NCBI GenBank assembly: GCA_017962365.1
Contig: JAGCVL010000003.1
Location: forward strand, 1-64,000
Direction of reading: 5' to 3'
From: Candidatus Saccharimonadota bacterium
Lineage (GTDB): Bacteria; Patescibacteriota; Saccharimonadia; Saccharimonadales; Saccharimonadaceae
DNA: 64,000 nt
Shown: positions 1 through 8,761 of the stretch, one piece after another
How the letters are laid out: the number at the start of each line of letters is the position of its first letter
Position numbering within the stretch: position 1 is the first letter of the stretch
Program-made: the position numbers and the translations under genes
The notes under the pieces: generated by a model
Told to the model about the DNA's origin: nothing
Database searches by the model: none
What the model saw: the letters and a program-made list of their open reading frames with translations, nothing else

Positions 1-1
1 C

Positions 2-1039
2 TTCACTGCTCCAGCAAACAAAGTATTTAATGGTTGGAATACTATGCCAGACGGTACTGGTACTTCTTATACTAATGGAGAGCAAGTTACTAACTTAGCC
101 AGTGCTGGTACTACTATTACGCTTTATGCGCAGTGGAGAGGAGTCATAACTTTTGACATAGCTTACGAACAAGCAGGTAAAACCAAACACAATGGTTACT
201 ATACTATGCAGGATGCTACTTCAGCTATATGTACTGCTGTAGAAGCTGGACAGACTGGTACGCTGATAGACATCCGTGATGACCAGACATACAATGTCGC
301 AAAACTTGCTGATGATAAATGCTGGATGATTGAGAATCTCAACCTTGCTGGTGGTACTGCCCTCTCTGCAGACGATACGGATGTGACGAGTGAATACATC
401 AGTGGTTTTACTACCCAGAATAGGTTGACGAAAGATGGTGATACTATAGTACTCCCAGATTCAGCCGCTTCTGGATTTAATACAATTTGGTATGCATATG
501 TCTATAATTCCGGCAACAAAACCGACTGTGGGGCTAGTGGTCAGAATACTCCATGTTATTCCTACTATTCCTGGACTGCTGCTACCTTGGGCGGCAAACA
601 AAGTGACGGGGCCGCCACGGAAACAAGAAAAGGATACAACATTGTAGCCAGTATTTGCCCCAAAGAATGGAGACTTCCAGTCGCCACCACTGGCAACGCA
701 GATCCTCAGGCTAATTCCAATTGGAAGACAGGAGACTTCTATACTCTCGCTACGGCTTATGGGGCAAACTTGGAAAATAGCTATAACGATACCAGCTCGG
801 CTACTGGTAAAAATTTCTATAATAATGCTGGCCCCGGCACCACCCCAAATTTCTTGCTCGCCGGCGATAATACGTTTGGCACATTAAGTACAGGCACCTA
901 TGGCTATTATTGGTCAGCTACATACGATAGTAGCGATAGCGCTTACGATACATTTTTCTCCCAGAACTATATTTATACGTCTTATCGCAGCAATTATAAT
1001 CGTCGGCAAGGGGAGTCGGTGCGCTGCATAATGCGATAG
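2..1039 (+). CDS. Secreted InlB-repeat / FISUMP-like surface protein, 5' truncated
   Basis: The reading frame is open from the window edge, so the N-terminus and any signal peptide are missing. The first ~45 residues resemble an InlB B-type (Listeria-Bacteroides) repeat, with FNGWNTMPDGTGTSY and ending TLYAQWRG. The rest resembles the cysteine- and tryptophan-rich domain of large surface proteins in Saccharibacteria and Fibrobacteres: DDKCWMIENLNL, CPKEWRLPVATTGN, YYWSATYDSS and the terminal SVRCIMR. A role in attachment or host contact is a family-level inference. No sorting signal or membrane segment follows the final domain; the protein ends at the domain boundary. Confidence 0.75.
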   Translation, partial: FTAPANKVFNGWNTMPDGTGTSYTNGEQVTNLASAGTTITLYAQWRGVITFDIAYEQAGKTKHNGYYTMQDATSAICTAVEAGQTGTLIDIRDDQTYNVAKLADDKCWMIENLNLAGGTALSADDTDVTSEYISGFTTQNRLTKDGDTIVLPDSAASGFNTIWYAYVYNSGNKTDCGASGQNTPCYSYYSWTAATLGGKQSDGAATETRKGYNIVASICPKEWRLPVATTGNADPQANSNWKTGDFYTLATAYGANLENSYNDTSSATGKNFYNNAGPGTTPNFLLAGDNTFGTLSTGTYGYYWSATYDSSDSAYDTFFSQNYIYTSYRSNYNRRQGESVRCIMR

Positions 1040-1099
1040 GATTTATGGTTTTAAATAAGTATGATATAATGAGCTCAGGAATTAACATAAGGAGATAAA

Positions 1100-1645
1100 A
1101 TGTACAATCCTAATAATTTCAGCGAATCCGGCTACGGTCACAATGAAGATGGCACCGAGATGAATCGGGATGATTATTACGCCGAGAACTCGCAAGGGCC
1201 GACCGACAAATATTACCAGGCATACGATGAGGCGGGAAAGGAAGAAGAGGCCGAATATCGCAAGATTGAAGCTGACCAAGATCGCGAGATGGAGCAGAGT
1301 GGATTGGTACCGAAAGAATTGCTTTCGCCAGAAGAGCGCCTGAGGAGACAGAATGAGGCATTGGCGAAGTATAGAGAAGGTCTACAAGATATGCTTGCAA
1401 AGGCTGATGAAATGATGGCTGAGCTCAAAAAACTCGCCGCCGAAGCGCCAGAGGCTAAAGCTGCAAATAGCGTGCCAACCATTAGCCAGCAAGACCTTGG
1501 TAGCAAGGCTGCGGGTGCCGCCACCATATCGCAAAGTGATTTAGGCAATAGAACTGGAGTTCAACCGATTGAGCATGCTTACGATCAAAGAACTTACCAA
1601 TCGTATTCTAGTCCAGAAGAGTGGCGAAAGCTTAATGCTCAATAA
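1100..1645 (+). CDS. Hypothetical hydrophilic, charged protein
   Basis: 181 residues, not recognised. It starts after a good ribosome site (AAGGAG, 8 bases upstream) and a TATAAT box at 1065-1070. The first ~60 residues are rich in Asp, Glu, Tyr and Asn. Residues ~60-125 look helical and charged, and could form a coiled coil. A short repeated motif, TISQ(Q/S)DLG, occurs twice between residues ~127 and 150, separated by an Ala/Gly linker. There is no signal peptide or membrane segment. The gene stands alone and faces an unknown gene across a shared hairpin. Function unknown. Confidence 0.7.
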   Translation: MYNPNNFSESGYGHNEDGTEMNRDDYYAENSQGPTDKYYQAYDEAGKEEEAEYRKIEADQDREMEQSGLVPKELLSPEERLRRQNEALAKYREGLQDMLAKADEMMAELKKLAAEAPEAKAANSVPTISQQDLGSKAAGAATISQSDLGNRTGVQPIEHAYDQRTYQSYSSPEEWRKLNAQ

Positions 1646-1650
1646 TAGAT

Positions 1651-1680
1651 AGAAAAAGGGGCTCCATATCGGAGCCCCAG
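1651..1680 (-). terminator. Rho-independent terminator of the minus-strand gene
   Basis: An 8-bp perfect stem (GGGGCTCC / GGAGCCCC, 1658-1665 and 1671-1678) is followed on the minus strand by TTTTTCT. On the plus strand no T-run follows, so it mainly serves the leftward gene. Confidence 0.75.
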
Positions 1681-1692
1681 TGAAGTACGAGG

Positions 1693-2103
1693 CTATCCCC
1701 CCCTCTTGTAAAGTTTGACCCCGTTTTCCAGGAGTTGTTTCATGGAATGCGGAGCGATTTTTTTGAGGTCGGCGTAGTTCACCAGCACGTTGTACTGGAC
1801 CAAATATCCGCCGTCCCAATCCCGTCTCAGGATTGCCGTACCAGTCTTCTCATCATAGAACACCGAGACGTAAACCTCTGCGGGATTATAGGTGAGCTTA
1901 TCACCATCCTCAAACCCGTCCAGCTCGATAGGCGTGGCGATAAATCCATACTTTTCTTGGGCCGAGACCGCCCAGGCGTAGGCCCTGGCCACGATATCTT
2001 CGTCGGCCTTTTTTTGCCTTGGCCGGGCCATCGAGGAAAAACGATTCGCTCGATCTTCCTGATGCCACTCCGGCCGGAGCATAACGATCTTAGTTTCTCT
2101 CAT
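1693..2103 (-). CDS. Hypothetical protein
   Basis: 136 residues, unrecognised. It begins METRETK-style without a signal peptide (MRETKIVMLRPEW) and is soluble with mixed alpha/beta character. The C-terminal half has aromatic strands (DWDGGYLVQYNVLV) followed by a helix. The start is well supported: AGGAGG lies 8-9 bases upstream, and a consensus promoter (TTGACT, 17-bp spacer, TATAAT) lies further up. Codon use is richer in GC-ending codons than in neighbouring housekeeping genes, as in the unknown genes at 55584, 58580 and 59312. It is monocistronic, with its own terminator. Function unknown. Confidence 0.7.
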   Translation of the reverse strand: MRETKIVMLRPEWHQEDRANRFSSMARPRQKKADEDIVARAYAWAVSAQEKYGFIATPIELDGFEDGDKLTYNPAEVYVSVFYDEKTGTAILRRDWDGGYLVQYNVLVNYADLKKIAPHSMKQLLENGVKLYKRGG

Positions 2104-2143
2104 ATAACCACCTCCTACAAGAGAGAGAGATAACTATGTCTCT

Positions 2144-2172
2144 ATTATATCACATATGCTTAAAAAAGTCAA
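2144..2172 (-). promoter_or_regulatory. Consensus sigma-70-type promoter
   Basis: On the minus strand TTGACT (2172-2167), a 17-bp spacer and TATAAT (2149-2144). The transcribed leader contains a weak AGAGA/TCTCT hairpin (2126-2143) and then AGGAGG. Confidence 0.8.
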
Positions 2173-2217
2173 GACTGGCTGGCGTTTTCTTGGGGGATGC
2201 GGTATAATCTTAATATT

Positions 2218-3360
2218 ATGGTGTATTTAGACTACGCGGCAACGGTGCCACTTTTGCCAGAGGTGAGAGAAGCGATGCGGAAGGCAGAGGAGAAGTTTTT
2301 TGCCAATGCGTCAGCACTTCACACGCCGGGACATCTGGCAATGAATGAGGTTGAGAAGACGAGGGAATTACTAGCTAAACTCATCAATGCCGAACCGGAG
2401 GAAATTATCTTTACTTCTGGGGCGAGCGAGTCAAACAACACCGTGATTCGGACTTTTGAGGGGTGCCAGATTGAGACATCACCGCTCGAACACCATTCGA
2501 TCATCGAGGCGGCCAGGGTCTACGCTAGCGATAAATTGCCCAAATTATACTCTTACATGTTAGCAAACAACGAGACCGGGGAGATACTAGATTTAGACGA
2601 AATACGTAAAAAAGCGACAAAAATCCAGGCGCCTGCATCATCAGGGCTATTTGAAGCAAAAAACGACTGGGGGAAGCCACTCGTGACAGAGAGACGTGGG
2701 GCATATTTACACTCCGACCTCACGCAAGCGCTCGGCAAAATCCCAATAGATGTAAAGAGGCTGGGGCTAGATTATGCGACTTTTTCAGCGCACAAAATCG
2801 GCGGTCCGGTGGGTGTGGGTGCGCTTTATGTGCGAAAAGGCGTACCTCTAAAACCTCTGATTATTGGCGGCAATCAGGAAAACAAGCGGCGCGGTGGCAC
2901 TTATAATACGGTTGGGATTGTGGGTTTTGGTGTGGCGCTAGAAAAAGTTTTACATGAAAAAAGTTGGGAAATTTACGACTTGGAAGTGCGAAAATTGCGC
3001 GATAATTTAGCATGGAGAATTCTAAACGAAATACCAGGGAGCAGTCTAAACACCGACTTAGGATACGGAAAATCTTTGCCTAATATACTAAATGCTTCGT
3101 TTCGGGCGGCGGAAGGGGAATCGATCCAGCTTTATCTTGACGCCGAGGGAGTAGTGGTATCCACTGGGTCGGCCTGCGCGGCTGGTGATACGAAGCCGTC
3201 ACATGTGCTTATGGCCAAGACTGGCGATGCGGAAGTGGCACATTCATCGATTAGATTTTCGTTCGGGACCGATAATACTGAGGCGGATATAGAGAAGGTA
3301 ATGGCGGTGCTGCCCGGCATCATTGACCGCCTGCAAAAAATTAGTACAATAAAAATGTAA
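2218..3360 (+). CDS. Cysteine desulfurase (NifS/IscS family)
   Basis: PLP-dependent enzyme that removes sulfur from cysteine and passes it, as a persulfide, to Fe-S scaffold or tRNA-thiolation proteins. Visible landmarks: N-terminal YLDYAATVPL, PLP lysine K193 in SAHKIGGPVG, and the catalytic cysteine C320 in STGSACAAGD. Length is 380 residues, normal for the family. I chose the ATG at 2218 rather than an in-frame ATG at 2197, because TATAAT lies at 2203-2208 and transcription would begin just before 2218. Before the HSD motif (residues ~140-165) there is an extra segment rich in Ala, Ser and Lys compared with typical NifS. The IscU-like gene follows 8 bp later, so the two probably form a minimal Fe-S assembly unit. 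Confidence 0.9.
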   Translation: MVYLDYAATVPLLPEVREAMRKAEEKFFANASALHTPGHLAMNEVEKTRELLAKLINAEPEEIIFTSGASESNNTVIRTFEGCQIETSPLEHHSIIEAARVYASDKLPKLYSYMLANNETGEILDLDEIRKKATKIQAPASSGLFEAKNDWGKPLVTERRGAYLHSDLTQALGKIPIDVKRLGLDYATFSAHKIGGPVGVGALYVRKGVPLKPLIIGGNQENKRRGGTYNTVGIVGFGVALEKVLHEKSWEIYDLEVRKLRDNLAWRILNEIPGSSLNTDLGYGKSLPNILNASFRAAEGESIQLYLDAEGVVVSTGSACAAGDTKPSHVLMAKTGDAEVAHSSIRFSFGTDNTEADIEKVMAVLPGIIDRLQKISTIKM

Positions 3361-3368
3361 GGAGCAAG

Positions 3369-3776
3369 ATGGAGAATCAGGATTGGATTTATACAGAAAC
3401 GGTAAAAGACCATTTTTTGAACCCGCGGAACTTTCTGATGGGGGACGAGAATGCGTTTGAGGCTGATGCAGTCGGAATAGTGGGGAACCCAATCTGTGGC
3501 GACCAGATGAAGATGTATATCGTCGTAAAAGACGACAAGATTGCTGACATTCGCTGGAAGACTTACGGCTGCGCTTCGGCGATCGCCTCGACTTCGGCAC
3601 TGTCGGAGCTCGCAAAAGGCAAAACTTTGGATGAAGCACTAAAGATCGATGCTAAAATGATTGATGATTACCTTGGGAATTTGCCAAAACACAAATTTCA
3701 TTGCTCAGTACTGGGCCACGATGCTTTGCGTGAGGCGATCCAAAACTATCGCGAAAAAAATCCCACAAAATCGTAA
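3369..3776 (+). CDS. Fe-S cluster scaffold, IscU/NifU N-terminal family
   Basis: 135 residues. Scaffold on which sulfur from the upstream desulfurase and iron are assembled into a cluster. The three cysteine ligands are present in their usual contexts: GNPICGDQ, YGCASAIASTS and FHCSVLG. AAGGAG lies just upstream of the ATG, overlapping the tail of the desulfurase gene. No other isc/suf gene is in the window. Whether it is the IscU or the SufU subtype cannot be settled by eye; the aspartate after the first cysteine (CGD) is common to both. Confidence 0.9.
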   Translation: MENQDWIYTETVKDHFLNPRNFLMGDENAFEADAVGIVGNPICGDQMKMYIVVKDDKIADIRWKTYGCASAIASTSALSELAKGKTLDEALKIDAKMIDDYLGNLPKHKFHCSVLGHDALREAIQNYREKNPTKS

Positions 3777-3802
3777 TTTTGTATGTTATAATCATAAGCA
3801 GG

Positions 3803-5368
3803 ATGGGAAAAATCGCAAGGTATTTGAATCAGCTGATTGTTGGAAATGTTTTTGATTCTCCCGAAATACTTGAAAAATACTCAACCGACCTTTCAGTACT
3901 AGCCATTAAGCCAAAGTTAGTAGCTTTACCTGAATCCACGGAGGATGTACAGAGGCTAGCGCGATTTTGTTATCAACTTGCGCTGAAAGATGTAAAAGCA
4001 CCAATTACAGTGCGTGGTTCGGGGCTCGACGAAACTGGTGCCGACCTCGGTAGTGGAATGATTATTTTGACTGACAAATTGAACCGCCTGCTCGAGGCGG
4101 ACAAGCGCGAGAGATTAGTGCGCGTACAGGCGGGGATCACCTTGAAAGAATTAAACACTGCTTTGTCCCTAAATGGGCTAACGATTCCGGTTGCAGGGCA
4201 CGAGATGGAGACGATTGGCGGGCTGATTTCAAATCTTCCATCGGATGATTTTGCTGGCAAATACGGCGGTATCATGAATTACGTCGAGCGTATCGAGGTA
4301 GTTTTGGCGGATGGTAGTATTTTGCAGACCTCCAGGATGGGGGCCCGTACACTGAAAAAGAAAACTGCTGAAAAAAATCCTACTGGCAAGATCTATAGCA
4401 AAATTGCAAAATTAGCGGAGAAACATGATTCGCTAATCAAAGAAATGTCAAAAAAACCAATGGGGCGAGCTGGATATCAGACGATTACAAAATCAGTCCA
4501 GAAAGGTTCGATTGACCTTATGCCGCTATTCTTTGGAGCGCAAGGAACACTTGGTATCATTACCGAAGTGATTTTGAGGGCCGTGCCAATTGAAAGTCAC
4601 GTCAGGCGCGCAGTGGCGACTTTTAGCGATTTTAAAATGGCGCAAAATTTCCTCGACATGGTAGTGCCAATGAAGCCACGCAAATTAAATCTATACGATG
4701 TGCGGATTATGAAAGTTGCGGAAGAGACCGGCAAAAAGCTCGGCAAAATCACTGGAAAGTTAGAAGGTGGCTTTGTGGTACAGGCCGAATTTGACCATAG
4801 GGTTAATGCGGCACTCAGGAAAATCGAAAGTGTACGAAAAGTTCTACCAAGAAATACGTTCCTGGTGACTGAAAATGGAAAGAATAGTGAAGACTTAGAT
4901 GAGCTCGATAATTCGCTAGTCAGCTTCTTAAATCAAACCAAAAATGGCGAGCGTGTCCCCATTGTGACCAATTTTACGGTACCAGCTAAAAATTTAGAGA
5001 ATTTTATCCAAGACATCAAGGTATTAGAGGGGAGCCTAGGTATGGAATTGGCGCTTTATGGCTCGTACATGACAAATTGTTACAGTTTACGTCCGAAATT
5101 TGATACCACGGAAAAAGATTTTAGTAAAAAGAGTGTGGCATTCCTAAGAGCTAGTAGTTTTATCATAAGGCGAGAGGGCGGCAAAATAGCCGGCGGCTCA
5201 GCCGAGGGGCGCATCAAGGCTCTCGTATCTAGCGAGGAAATGTCGGATGACGAGACAATGCTTTACGCTGACATCAAAAATGCGTTTGATAAATATGGCA
5301 TTTTGAATCCTGGGGTCAAGCTCGAGGTCGACCCGACATTTGTAGTGAGACACTTTCGCAAAAACTAA
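3803..5368 (+). CDS. FAD-binding oxidoreductase (GlcD / D-lactate dehydrogenase-like)
   Basis: 521 residues. An N-terminal PCMH-type FAD-binding domain (residues ~25-210) starts PESTEDVQRLARFCY, contains TVRGSGLDETGADLG and continues with VQAGITLKELN. A C-terminal FAD-oxidase domain ends with the family-typical GILNPGVKLE. Such enzymes oxidise 2-hydroxy acids (lactate, glycolate) and pass electrons to an unknown acceptor; the substrate cannot be deduced here. No CCG or Fe-S domain is fused. The start is the ATG at 3803: TATAAT at 3787-3792 leaves no room for the longer frame that opens at 3779. Monocistronic by appearance. Confidence 0.82.
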   Translation: MGKIARYLNQLIVGNVFDSPEILEKYSTDLSVLAIKPKLVALPESTEDVQRLARFCYQLALKDVKAPITVRGSGLDETGADLGSGMIILTDKLNRLLEADKRERLVRVQAGITLKELNTALSLNGLTIPVAGHEMETIGGLISNLPSDDFAGKYGGIMNYVERIEVVLADGSILQTSRMGARTLKKKTAEKNPTGKIYSKIAKLAEKHDSLIKEMSKKPMGRAGYQTITKSVQKGSIDLMPLFFGAQGTLGIITEVILRAVPIESHVRRAVATFSDFKMAQNFLDMVVPMKPRKLNLYDVRIMKVAEETGKKLGKITGKLEGGFVVQAEFDHRVNAALRKIESVRKVLPRNTFLVTENGKNSEDLDELDNSLVSFLNQTKNGERVPIVTNFTVPAKNLENFIQDIKVLEGSLGMELALYGSYMTNCYSLRPKFDTTEKDFSKKSVAFLRASSFIIRREGGKIAGGSAEGRIKALVSSEEMSDDETMLYADIKNAFDKYGILNPGVKLEVDPTFVVRHFRKN

Positions 5369-5431
5369 GTCGCTAGTTTTATGATTTTTGCGATTTTTAT
5401 GGTATAATTTAGGAAATTATAGGAGTTTTTT

Positions 5432-6709
5432 ATGAAAACAAAATTAAAGAAATTGTCTGATTCGCAGATTGAGATTACCGTAACTCTAGATGGTGAGGAC
5501 TTAAAAAAATACGAAGACAAAGCTTTGGAGCGACTTGTCAAAGATGTGAACGTTACTGGTTTTAGAAAAGGCAAAGTGCCAGTAGATGTCGCAAAGAAAT
5601 TTATCCCAGAAAACGACATCAACGCCACAACAGCAGACATTGCCGTGCGCGAGACGATTATTCCAGCTTTCATGGAAAACTCCAAGCAGCCGCTAGCTCT
5701 TCCGGGTGCCAATATCACTAAATATGTGCCGCGAGAGATTTTGGAATATACCGCAACTGGCGAGGTTTTGCCAGAAGTAAAACTCGGTGATTATAAGAAG
5801 CTTGGTTTGAAGCCGGACGAGGTTAAAATTTCAGCTAAAGATATCGACGGCGTGCTTGAAAACATCGCGACGTCTTTTGCGGAGAAAAAAGTAACCAAGC
5901 GAGCAGCCAAGTTGACTGATGAGGTAGTGATTGATTTTGTGGGCAAAAAAGACGGCAAGGCATTTGATGGTGGTTCAGCGAAAGATTACAAGTTGACGCT
6001 CGGCTCCAACACATTTATTCCTGGGTTTGAAGACGGCATTGTCGGCCACGAACCAGGTGACAAGTTTGAACTAGCACTTACTTTCCCGAAAGATTATGGC
6101 GTAAAAGATTTGGCTGGGAAAAAGACGACTTTCGAAATTTTACTAAAGCAAATTAACGAAGTGATTAAGCCGGCAATCGATGACGAACTTGCTAAAAAAT
6201 GTGGTCCGTTCGATGATTTGAAAGCCTTAAAAGAAGATATTAAAAAGAATTTGACTGCCCAGACCGAGCATCAAAATCTGGAAAAGTACAAAAATGACCT
6301 AGTAGAGGCACTTGTTAAGAAATCAAAAGTTTCTGCACCGGAAATCTTGATCGACGACCAGATGCGGATGATTCGCGAAGATGTGAGCCGCAATGCCGCC
6401 TCGATGGGCATGGATCTTGAAAAATACCTTGAACGATCCGGTGAGACAATGGAATCTTGGGAAAAGAAAGCCCGCAAAGCGGCCGAATCAAGAGTCAAGG
6501 GTTCATTAGTGCTCCAAAACCTTGCACTGGCCGAAAAAATCACCGTTCCGGAGGAAGAGGTGAATGCAAAAATCGCCGAGCTACGCGAAGTTTACAAGAA
6601 ATCACCAGAAGCGTTGAAATCTTTGAAAGATCCAAATGTAAAAGGCGACATCCAGAATCGCATGATTATCGAAAAAACTTTGGATTATCTTGTCAAAGTA
6701 AACAAATAG
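5432..6709 (+). CDS. tig: Trigger factor (ribosome-associated chaperone, prolyl isomerase)
   Basis: 425 residues, close to the usual length. Binds at the ribosomal exit tunnel and shields nascent chains. The N-terminal ribosome-binding domain has the signature GFRKGKVP (residues ~47-54). The FKBP-type isomerase domain spans ~155-245 (FVGKKDGKAFDGGSA, PGFEDGIVG), followed by a charged helical C-terminal domain. It has both a TATAAT box (5401-5406 region) and an AGGAG ribosome site, unlike the leaderless genes around it. The ClpP/ClpX genes often found downstream are absent. Confidence 0.95.
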   Translation: MKTKLKKLSDSQIEITVTLDGEDLKKYEDKALERLVKDVNVTGFRKGKVPVDVAKKFIPENDINATTADIAVRETIIPAFMENSKQPLALPGANITKYVPREILEYTATGEVLPEVKLGDYKKLGLKPDEVKISAKDIDGVLENIATSFAEKKVTKRAAKLTDEVVIDFVGKKDGKAFDGGSAKDYKLTLGSNTFIPGFEDGIVGHEPGDKFELALTFPKDYGVKDLAGKKTTFEILLKQINEVIKPAIDDELAKKCGPFDDLKALKEDIKKNLTAQTEHQNLEKYKNDLVEALVKKSKVSAPEILIDDQMRMIREDVSRNAASMGMDLEKYLERSGETMESWEKKARKAAESRVKGSLVLQNLALAEKITVPEEEVNAKIAELREVYKKSPEALKSLKDPNVKGDIQNRMIIEKTLDYLVKVNK

Positions 6710-6737
6710 TGCTATAATTAGGTAAAGAGTTTCATCT

Positions 6738-6762
6738 CGTTTGTTATTGCTGTAAACAAACG
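6738..6762 (+). promoter_or_regulatory. Stem-loop in the rpsL leader
   Basis: Perfect 8-bp stem CGTTTGTT / AACAAACG with a 9-nt loop, downstream of a TATAAT at 6714-6719 and ~40 nt before the rpsL start. No T-run follows, so it is not a terminator. It may stabilise the mRNA or serve ribosomal-protein autoregulation. Confidence 0.5.
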
Positions 6763-6800
6763 GGGCAATATGTATAATAATATATAATAAAGGATTTTTA

Positions 6801-7214
6801 ATGCCAACTATCAATCAGTTGATTCGCAAGCCAAGAAAAAAGGCTGCGAAGAAATCAAAATCTCCAGCACTTGGTTCCATCGTGAACACTTTGAAGACTA
6901 AGCGCTACGAAACTGCTGCACCTTTGAAACGTGGTGTATGTATCAAGGTAACCACTAAGACTCCAAAGAAACCAAACTCCGCTATGCGTAAAGTTGCTCG
7001 TGTGCGTCTTACTAATGGTCAAGAGGTTTGGGCTTACATTGGTGGCGAAGGCCACAACTTGCAGGAGCACGCAGTGGTACTAGTGCGTGGTGGTCGTGTG
7101 CCAGATCTTCCTGGTGTGCGTTATCATATCGTGCGTGGCACCCTAGATCTTCAGGGTGTGCAGGGTCGCAAACAGGGCCGTTCTAAATACGGTGCTAAGA
7201 AGGAGGGTAAGTAA
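6801..7214 (+). CDS. rpsL: 30S ribosomal protein S12
   Basis: 137 residues, usual length. Decoding-centre protein. Family signatures are clear: [12 protein letters not shown] at the N-terminus, [31 protein letters not shown] and GRSKYG near the C-terminus. Directly followed (0-nt gap) by rpsG, as in the classical str operon. Here the operon is split: fusA and tuf lie about 50 kb further on. Codon use favours CGT/GGT, typical of strongly expressed genes. Confidence 0.98.
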   Translation: MPTINQLIRKPRKKAAKKSKSPALGSIVNTLKTKRYETAAPLKRGVCIKVTTKTPKKPNSAMRKVARVRLTNGQEVWAYIGGEGHNLQEHAVVLVRGGRVPDLPGVRYHIVRGTLDLQGVQGRKQGRSKYGAKKEGK

Positions 7215-7691
7215 ATGCCGCGTAAAACTACTAAATCTCTGGAACGTAAAGTTAATCCAGATCGCAAATATCAGTCAATCTATGTGCAAAGACTTATCAA
7301 TAAGTCAATGTTAGATGGCAAAAAGCAAGCTTCGGAGCGCGCAGTTTATGCCGCTATTGAAGGTGCTGCAAAGAAATTGAAATCTGAAAACCCAGTCGAG
7401 GTGCTCGAAAAGGCAATCGCTAACGTATCGCCGGATTTTGAGGTAAAATCTCGCCGTGTTGGTGGTGCAAACTACCAGATTCCATTCCCAATTGCAGGCC
7501 ATCGTCAAATGCATTTTGCTTTCACCTGGATGGTGCAGGCAGCACGCGCTCGCAAGGGTATGCCATATGCGAAGCGGCTTGAAGCTGAAATCGTTGATGC
7601 TTACAATGAGACTGGCGCAGCCTTCAAGAAGAAGGAAGATTGCCACCGCATGGCTGAAGCAAACCGCGCATTTGCACATTTTGCTCGCTAA
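7215..7691 (+). CDS. rpsG: 30S ribosomal protein S7
   Basis: 158 residues. Nucleates assembly of the 30S head. Signatures: MPRK start, KVNPDRKYQS, GGANYQIPFPI (usual GG-x-xYQVPV) and the final MAEANRAFAHFAR. The GAGGG ribosome site lies inside the end of rpsL, so the pair is translationally coupled. Confidence 0.98.
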   Translation: MPRKTTKSLERKVNPDRKYQSIYVQRLINKSMLDGKKQASERAVYAAIEGAAKKLKSENPVEVLEKAIANVSPDFEVKSRRVGGANYQIPFPIAGHRQMHFAFTWMVQAARARKGMPYAKRLEAEIVDAYNETGAAFKKKEDCHRMAEANRAFAHFAR

Positions 7692-7710
7692 AAATTGTCT
7701 ACAATTTTCG

Positions 7711-7747
7711 ATATGCTTATGTTATAATTGACATAAGCATATTTTTT
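7711..7747 (+). terminator. Terminator of rpsL-rpsG with the gap -10 box in its loop
   Basis: Perfect 11-bp inverted repeat ATATGCTTATG / CATAAGCATAT (7711-7721, 7732-7742) followed by TTTTTT. The 10-nt loop holds TATAAT (7723-7728), placed correctly to be the -10 element for gap, whose ribosome site AGGAGG is at 7748-7753. Confidence 0.75.
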
Positions 7748-7757
7748 AGGAGGTAGG

Positions 7758-8759
7758 ATGATAAAAGTTGCGATTAATGGGTTTGGGCGGATTGGCAGAA
7801 ATACGTTTAAAATTTTGAATGAACGTAAAGACGCTGAAGTTGTTGCGATTAATGACATTACTGACGCAAAGACTTTAGCGCATCTTTTGAAACACGATTC
7901 AACGTACGGTACTTACGAAAAAGAAGTCGGTGCTGAGGATGGCGTCATCATGGTGGATGGCGTAAAAATCCCAGTCTATGCGGAGAGAGACCCGGCCGCT
8001 TTACCGTGGAGGGATCTCGGCGTAGATGTAGTACTTGAGGCGACTGGGTTATTTACCAAACCAGAGCTAGCTAAGGCACACATCGACGCTGGAGCAAAAA
8101 GGGTGATTATTTCAGCCCCAGCAAAAGGTGACGGCGCGAAGACCATAGTACTAGGGGTAAATGAAGAGATTGTGGAAGATACTGACGCAATTTTGTCAAA
8201 TGCATCATGCACGACGAATTGCATCGCACCAATCATGAAAGTACTCGAAGATAACCTAGGCGTAGACAAAGCCATGATGACGACGGTCCACTCATATACT
8301 GGCTCACAGCGTATATTGGACGCGCCAGCCAAGGACTTGCGCGAAGCTAGGAGTGCCGCCGAAAACATCATCCCGACAACCACTGGAGCATCAAAAGCCG
8401 CAGCGCTAACTATCCCAGCTCTTAAGGACCGCTTTACGGGTCTTTCAGTGAGAGTACCAACCCCAGTTGTATCGTTGGCAGATATTACTGCCATTGTAAA
8501 ACGCGACACCACCAAAGATGAATTAAATGAGCTTTTCGTAAACATCTCTAAAGAACCGTACTATGAAGGTATTATCGGCGTGACTAGCGAGGAGCTAGTA
8601 TCATCCGATTTCATCGGTGATCCGCATTCTTGCATTGTTGATTTGCCACTCACTGATGTCGTAGGCGGCAACATGATTAAGATTGTAGCCTGGTATGACA
8701 ATGAATGGGGGTATTCGAATCGTTTGGTTGAGCTAGCATTAAATTACGGAGAAAACTAG
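7758..8759 (+). CDS. gap: Glyceraldehyde-3-phosphate dehydrogenase
   Basis: 333 residues. Oxidises and phosphorylates glyceraldehyde-3-P to 1,3-bisphosphoglycerate with NAD(P)+. The Rossmann start is INGFGRIGRNTFK. The active-site cysteine is C151 in NASCTTNC, and the C-terminal end has WYDNEWGYSNRLVEL. First gene of a packed run gap-rpiB-rpe-pfkB-LOG with overlaps or 2-nt gaps. It fits a pentose phosphate to phosphoketolase to lower glycolysis route together with the phosphoketolase at 44397 and enolase at 11589. Confidence 0.97.
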   Translation: MIKVAINGFGRIGRNTFKILNERKDAEVVAINDITDAKTLAHLLKHDSTYGTYEKEVGAEDGVIMVDGVKIPVYAERDPAALPWRDLGVDVVLEATGLFTKPELAKAHIDAGAKRVIISAPAKGDGAKTIVLGVNEEIVEDTDAILSNASCTTNCIAPIMKVLEDNLGVDKAMMTTVHSYTGSQRILDAPAKDLREARSAAENIIPTTTGASKAAALTIPALKDRFTGLSVRVPTPVVSLADITAIVKRDTTKDELNELFVNISKEPYYEGIIGVTSEELVSSDFIGDPHSCIVDLPLTDVVGGNMIKIVAWYDNEWGYSNRLVELALNYGEN

Positions 8760-8761
8760 GG

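Noticed and set aside
2640-2700. Extra ~20 residues in the cysteine desulfurase as another palindromic insertion
   Set aside because: Only a 10-bp palindrome (CAGGCGCCTG) is present, without the long arms or shared blocks of the other elements.
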